Of a stretch of 64,000 bases of DNA, positions 61,489 to 64,000 are shown one piece after another; positions within the stretch are counted from its first letter, which is position 1; every line of letters starts with the position of its first letter. Below the pieces are notes generated by a model, which did no database searches, was not told the DNA's origin, and saw only the letters and a list, made by a program, of their open reading frames with translations. Both the position numbers and the translations under genes were made by a program. The stretch covers positions 372,001 through 436,000 of the forward strand of contig NZ_JAUEMJ010000003.1 of NCBI RefSeq assembly GCF_030403505.1, in the 5' to 3' direction. Origin of the DNA: Glycomyces tritici (GTDB lineage: Bacteria > Actinomycetota > Actinomycetes > Mycobacteriales > Micromonosporaceae).

Positions 61489-62092
61489 GCCGTGCCTCTT
61501 CGGCTTTCAGCTCCTCGATGAGCCCGCGAGCCTCCTCCTCGCTCTTACCCATGGCTCCCCAGCCCGTGACGATCTTGCCGTCATAGCTCAGGCCCACCCA
61601 CCGGCCTTTCATGTTGACGCCGTGGGGGTGCACCACCATGTACATGGTGCCCTTCGAACGCACGGCACCCTCGTCCGCGGCGTACCACCCCATGAGGATT
61701 TCGTTGTCCCACAAGCGGAGTTCGCCGTTCCACATGTAGCCGCCGTCTTCGACCTCGATGCCCCGCGTGGTGCTCGAAACCTTGACGAGATCGCCCCGCT
61801 GCTCCATCCGGACCTCTTGTGCCGTAACGACCTCCTGGGAATCCTTGGACGTCTGCCAGGACGCCCACCAGTCCCCCGTGACGTTGATGCGGTAGGTGTC
61901 TTCTCCCGCGAGTTCATCGATAGTGATGCCCAACGCCTTGGCAATCTTGACCGCCACGGGGAGGTTCGGGTGCGTCTCCCCGGCTTCATACCGACGGATC
62001 TGCCGGGTATCGACCCCGGACATGCGAGCCAGCTCGGCTTGCGAAAGGCCCAAATCGGCCCGGCGCTGCTTGATGATGTCCTGCATCTCCAC
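61481..62092 (-). CDS. XRE-family regulator with a C-terminal sensor-like domain
   Basis: The GTG at 62092 is chosen because GGAGGAGG lies just upstream; an ATG at 62086 or one at 62191 is in frame, but the latter lies inside the promoter and operators. 203 residues. Helix-turn-helix at about 3-60: MQDIIKQRRADLGLSQAELA, RMSGVDTRQIRRYEAGETHP, IAKALGITIDELAGEDTY. The C-terminal ~135 residues form a beta-rich domain (VTGDWWASWQTSKDSQ, GIEVEDGGYMWNGELRLWD, GWYAADEGAVRSKGTMYMVV) that may bind a ligand. It is divergent from the element operon starting at 62277 and flanked by palindromic operators, so it is probably its repressor. Confidence 0.82.
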   Translation of the reverse strand: MEMQDIIKQRRADLGLSQAELARMSGVDTRQIRRYEAGETHPNLPVAVKIAKALGITIDELAGEDTYRINVTGDWWASWQTSKDSQEVVTAQEVRMEQRGDLVKVSSTTRGIEVEDGGYMWNGELRLWDNEILMGWYAADEGAVRSKGTMYMVVHPHGVNMKGRWVGLSYDGKIVTGWGAMGKSEEEARGLIEELKAEEARHG

Positions 62093-62113
62093 GTCGCGCC
62101 TCCTCCAATCCTG

Positions 62114-62129
62114 GGGACGAATCAGTCCC
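62114..62129. promoter_or_regulatory. Operator 1 (16-bp palindrome)
   Basis: GGGACGAATCAGTCCC, of consensus RGGAC-N6-GTCCY, 22 bases upstream of the XRE start. It could mediate autoregulation. Confidence 0.7.
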
Positions 62130-62159
62130 CAAGCAGGGAGTTTACAGCCTTTTTCTGAG

Positions 62160-62175
62160 AGGACATTTTTGTCCT
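62160..62175. promoter_or_regulatory. Operator 2 overlapping the -35
   Basis: AGGACATTTTTGTCCT. Its last base is the first base of the TTGACA -35 element of the rightward promoter. Confidence 0.75.
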
Positions 62176-62203
62176 TGACAAGGTCATTCATGCCCCCTAG
62201 TAT
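62175..62203 (+). promoter_or_regulatory. Strong sigma70-type promoter of the element operon
   Basis: TTGACA at 62175-62180, a 17-base spacer and TAGTAT at 62198-62203: a consensus -35 with optimal spacing, rare in this high-GC window. It reads toward 62277. Flanking palindromes fit repression by the divergent XRE protein. Confidence 0.78.
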
Positions 62204-62219
62204 AGGACAAGAACGTCCC
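62204..62219. promoter_or_regulatory. Operator 3 just after the -10
   Basis: AGGACAAGAACGTCCC, beginning one base beyond TAGTAT at the predicted transcription start. A half site GGGAC follows at 62225. Confidence 0.75.
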
Positions 62220-62276
62220 ACAAGGGGACGTTGAAGCCCTTCGGGGTAGGCATCACAAGGATGAGAGGCAAAGCTG

Positions 62277-62591
62277 ATGAAGCTGAAGATCGATGTCACG
62301 AACGTGGCGTTCATGGTCACCGGTGCTCCGGAAGCCAAGGAGTACGACGGCAAGCAGCAGACGGACAAGGACACGGGCGCGCTCAAGTGGGTCACCCAGC
62401 TCCTGGCGCTGGAACAGGGTGAGAACGGTCAGGGCGAGATCATCCGGGTGGTGACCGCTGGAGAGATGCCGAAGCTGGCCCAGCTCCAGCCCGTCATCCC
62501 GGTCGACCTGGAAGCCATCCCCTGGAGCCAGAACAGCAAGAGCGGTGTTGCCTATCGCGCGGCCGCCATCAAGCCCAAGCCTGCGAAGTAG
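62277..62591 (+). CDS. Small conserved element protein
   Basis: 104 residues from ATG 62277, GAGAGG nine bases upstream. Pattern: LKIDVTNVAFMVTGAPEAKE, DKDTGALKWVTQLLALEQG, EIIRVVTAGEMPKLAQLQPV, and WSQNSKSGVAYRAAAIKP. I recall relatives next to replication/transfer genes of Streptomyces plasmids and AICEs, role unknown. It is beta-rich with an OB-like look; ssDNA binding is speculation. First gene of the regulated operon. Confidence 0.68.
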   Translation: MKLKIDVTNVAFMVTGAPEAKEYDGKQQTDKDTGALKWVTQLLALEQGENGQGEIIRVVTAGEMPKLAQLQPVIPVDLEAIPWSQNSKSGVAYRAAAIKPKPAK

Positions 62592-62643
62592 CCGAACGTT
62601 CGGGTTCCGTTACCGGGCCTGACCTCTCGAAAGGATCTCTGCC

Positions 62644-62943
62644 ATGCAAGACGGGATGTCTGGAGACTTCTCGATGTTTCTCAAGGACGGCATGACGTTC
62701 GCGTCGTACGTCTACGAGAACCAGCGAGGTGCGCTGCGCACTGAACGCGGTATCGGCGGTGCGGGCTTGGTCCTGCACGGCTCAGCCGTTGAGTTCCGGC
62801 AGGTTGCCGAAGCTCTGCTCCGTCTGGCTGATGACGTTGAACGGGGGGCCAAGCGTCAACGGGCGCTTGACAACGCTCCGCGTCGTCGGACCAAGTTCGT
62901 CACCGAACCGGCGACGAAGGAAGAGATGAAGACAGCCGCCTAA
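62644..62943 (+). CDS. Small hypothetical element protein
   Basis: 99 residues from ATG 62644, GAAAGGA upstream. Sequence has a beta-rich first half (LKDGMTFASYVYENQRGALR, GIGGAGLVLHGSAVEF) and a charged helix (RQVAEALLRLADDVERGAKR). No family recognised. It is on the same strand as its neighbours, 52 bases after the preceding stop, so probably in one transcript. Confidence 0.6.
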   Translation: MQDGMSGDFSMFLKDGMTFASYVYENQRGALRTERGIGGAGLVLHGSAVEFRQVAEALLRLADDVERGAKRQRALDNAPRRRTKFVTEPATKEEMKTAA

Positions 62944-63044
62944 AGCGGCAAATGGGGAACCGGTCGACCGTCCAAAGCTGGCCGGTTCCCCGCCTCGCAT
63001 GAACCAAAACCCTTTGCCCTTCGGGGCGGAAAGGATGGTCTGCC

Positions 63045-64000
63045 ATGCCTTCAAATGGTAGCCGGTCTGGTGGTCGCAAGGTGAGCTCAGGGGCTCGCGC
63101 GGCGCAGACACTCATCGATCAGTTCGAGGTCGGTTCGGCCAAGCGCCGCGCCAAGATCACTGGTGGCCTGGCCGCTTTCGCGGTCGCTCTGGTCGCCTTC
63201 CCCATCGCCGTGCTCGTCACGGAGTGGGCCACGGCCCTGTTCATCGCGGTCGCTATCGGCGCCGCTGCTGGCGTGGTCGCTGCGGTTCTCACCGTGGTGT
63301 GGCCGGTGCTGCGCGTCGCGTGGCATTGGGCTGGTGAGCTCGTCCTTCTGGGCGTCCTCATCACCTTGTATGCCGTTCTCGCGGCATGGGTCGGTCCCTA
63401 TGGGGCGCTCGCCCTGGTTGCGCTGCTCGTTGGCGTGCCGTGGTTCATCCCGCCGGCCAACCGGTGGCTGAACCACTGGGGCTGGTGCATGGTCACCCGT
63501 CACCGCGTCCGCGTCGCCTGTGACTCCTTCATTGAAGGCAAGGGCGTCCGCTCAAGTGTCATGCCGCTGATCCTCCTTGCTCGTCCGACGCAGTCGGGTG
63601 AGCGGGTGTGGCTCTGGATGCGGGGGGATCTCACCCTCGACCAGGTCCAGGAGCGGCTTGACGCCCTGGCGAGCGTGTGTTGGGCCAATTCGGCCGATGC
63701 GCGCCCGGCAGGTCAGAAGGCCGCTTATGCGGTGGTGGACATCCATCGTCGCGATGTCCTCGCTGAGGGCGTTGCGGTGCCCGTCGAGTCGATGCTCGAT
63801 GGGATCGACCCGGACTCGTACCGGGACATGGCCGATGTCGATGAAGACGACGAAGGCGTGGACGTCACGGACGATCCGGTGATCCAGGCGCAGCTTGATG
63901 AGCTGACTGGCAAGTCCAGGCGTGAGCGCAAGCCGCGCCAGGCAAAGGCCGACAAGGCCGAGGATGCCGCCGTCGTGCGGCAAGAGGGTCCGGACGAGGA
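63045..64000 (+). CDS. Element membrane protein, partial at right edge (transfer/spread type)
   Basis: At least 318 residues from ATG 63045, GGAAAGGA upstream; the gene runs off the window. A basic N-terminus (RSGGRKVSSGARAAQTLID) is followed by four membrane segments (GGLAAFAVALVAFPIAVLV, TALFIAVAIGAAAGVVAAVL, LVLLGVLITLYAVLAAWV, YGALALVALLVGVPWFIPP), a soluble domain (VWLWMRGDLTLDQVQERLDA), and an acidic/basic tail. The layout is like proteins before or fused to FtsK/TraB transfer ATPases in AICEs, but no P-loop is reached. The remainder of the gene is decisive. Confidence 0.62.
   Translation, partial: MPSNGSRSGGRKVSSGARAAQTLIDQFEVGSAKRRAKITGGLAAFAVALVAFPIAVLVTEWATALFIAVAIGAAAGVVAAVLTVVWPVLRVAWHWAGELVLLGVLITLYAVLAAWVGPYGALALVALLVGVPWFIPPANRWLNHWGWCMVTRHRVRVACDSFIEGKGVRSSVMPLILLARPTQSGERVWLWMRGDLTLDQVQERLDALASVCWANSADARPAGQKAAYAVVDIHRRDVLAEGVAVPVESMLDGIDPDSYRDMADVDEDDEGVDVTDDPVIQAQLDELTGKSRRERKPRQAKADKAEDAAVVRQEGPDE

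Larger units (their letters stand above)
60084..64000. mobile_element. Left part of an integrated AICE-like element
   Basis: Starts at the tRNA fragment and runs past the right edge. Evidence: the fragment itself, lower and uneven G+C (clear at 60350-60883), an XRE repressor with an operator array, small plasmid-type proteins and a membrane protein like those before TraB/FtsK genes of actinomycete integrative conjugative elements. Integrase, replication and TraB genes and the intact tRNA are expected beyond base 64000. Confidence 0.7.

Noticed and set aside
62093..62191. 33-codon N-terminal extension of the element XRE regulator
   Set aside because: It would place the start codon inside the divergent promoter and run through two operators; the GTG at 62092 has a strong GGAGGAGG.

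Overview
The window is about 70% G+C and shows strong GC-rich third positions, GTG starts with GGAGG-type ribosome binding sites, and many ATGA/GTGA translational overlaps. It carries gene sets typical of filamentous actinomycetes: a conservon, a WhiJ-type XRE/DUF397 pair, futalosine menaquinone genes, an F420-type LLM oxidoreductase, EgtA, a DUF222-HNH gene and an IdeR/DmdR-type iron box. A Glycomyces/Stackebrandtia-like actinobacterium is my best guess. That is inferred from gene content and was not tested phylogenetically.

Layout. 1-4.3 kb: end of one aldehyde dehydrogenase, a second short dehydrogenase-like protein without any cysteine, a conserved hypothetical, and a two-gene unit in which an IS110-transposase-like domain is fused to a conservon-kinase-type tail and coupled to a roadblock gene. 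4.4-7.0 kb: DUF222-HNH gene bracketed by inverted arrays of a ~75-bp repeat. 7.1-8.2 kb: XRE regulator plus a DUF397 protein with an internal duplication. 8.5-13.5 kb: complete conservon (GTPase, DUF742, roadblock, sensor kinase) on the minus strand. 14.0-16.0 kb: two tandem MHYT membrane sensors. 16.2-19.3 kb: small coiled-coil protein, GH13 enzyme, LLM oxidoreductase. 19.4-26.6 kb: repeats, a membrane protein, and the operon hemL-phosphatase-resA-small membrane gene-ccdA-resB-ccsB. 26.7-34.4 kb: cyclase/ATPase, transglycosylase, double GNAT, RCK channel, secreted serine protease. 34.5-44.6 kb: mqnC, a reductase, mqnA, an HPr-like protein with Gln at the active-site His position, a large zinc-ribbon/disordered protein, NlpC/P60 hydrolase, mqnE and two small membrane proteins. 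44.7-50.8 kb: degenerate Fic protein, acs, epoxide-hydrolase-like protein, GTAC-rich repeat, amidohydrolase. 51-52.8 kb: small proteins including a GlsB/YeaQ stress protein. 53-57.4 kb: iron-siderophore uptake genes (no ATPase) under an iron box, then egtA. 57.9-59.9 kb: general stress protein, a SigB/SigF-like protein lacking region 4, and a SnoaL-like protein.

At about 60.1 kb lies a 3' tRNA fragment without a 5' half. From there to the window end is the left part of an integrated element, probably an actinomycete integrative and conjugative element (AICE): a low-GC membrane protein, cutA, an XRE repressor, a strong sigma70-type promoter flanked by three 16-bp palindromic operators, and a rightward operon of two small proteins and a membrane protein that runs off the end. 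Geometry predicts the intact tRNA, integrase and FtsK/TraB beyond base 64000.

The most interesting signals are the transposase-domain/conservon-tail fusion, the Crh-like HPr, the truncated sigma factor, the repeat-bracketed HNH gene and the element's operator array.
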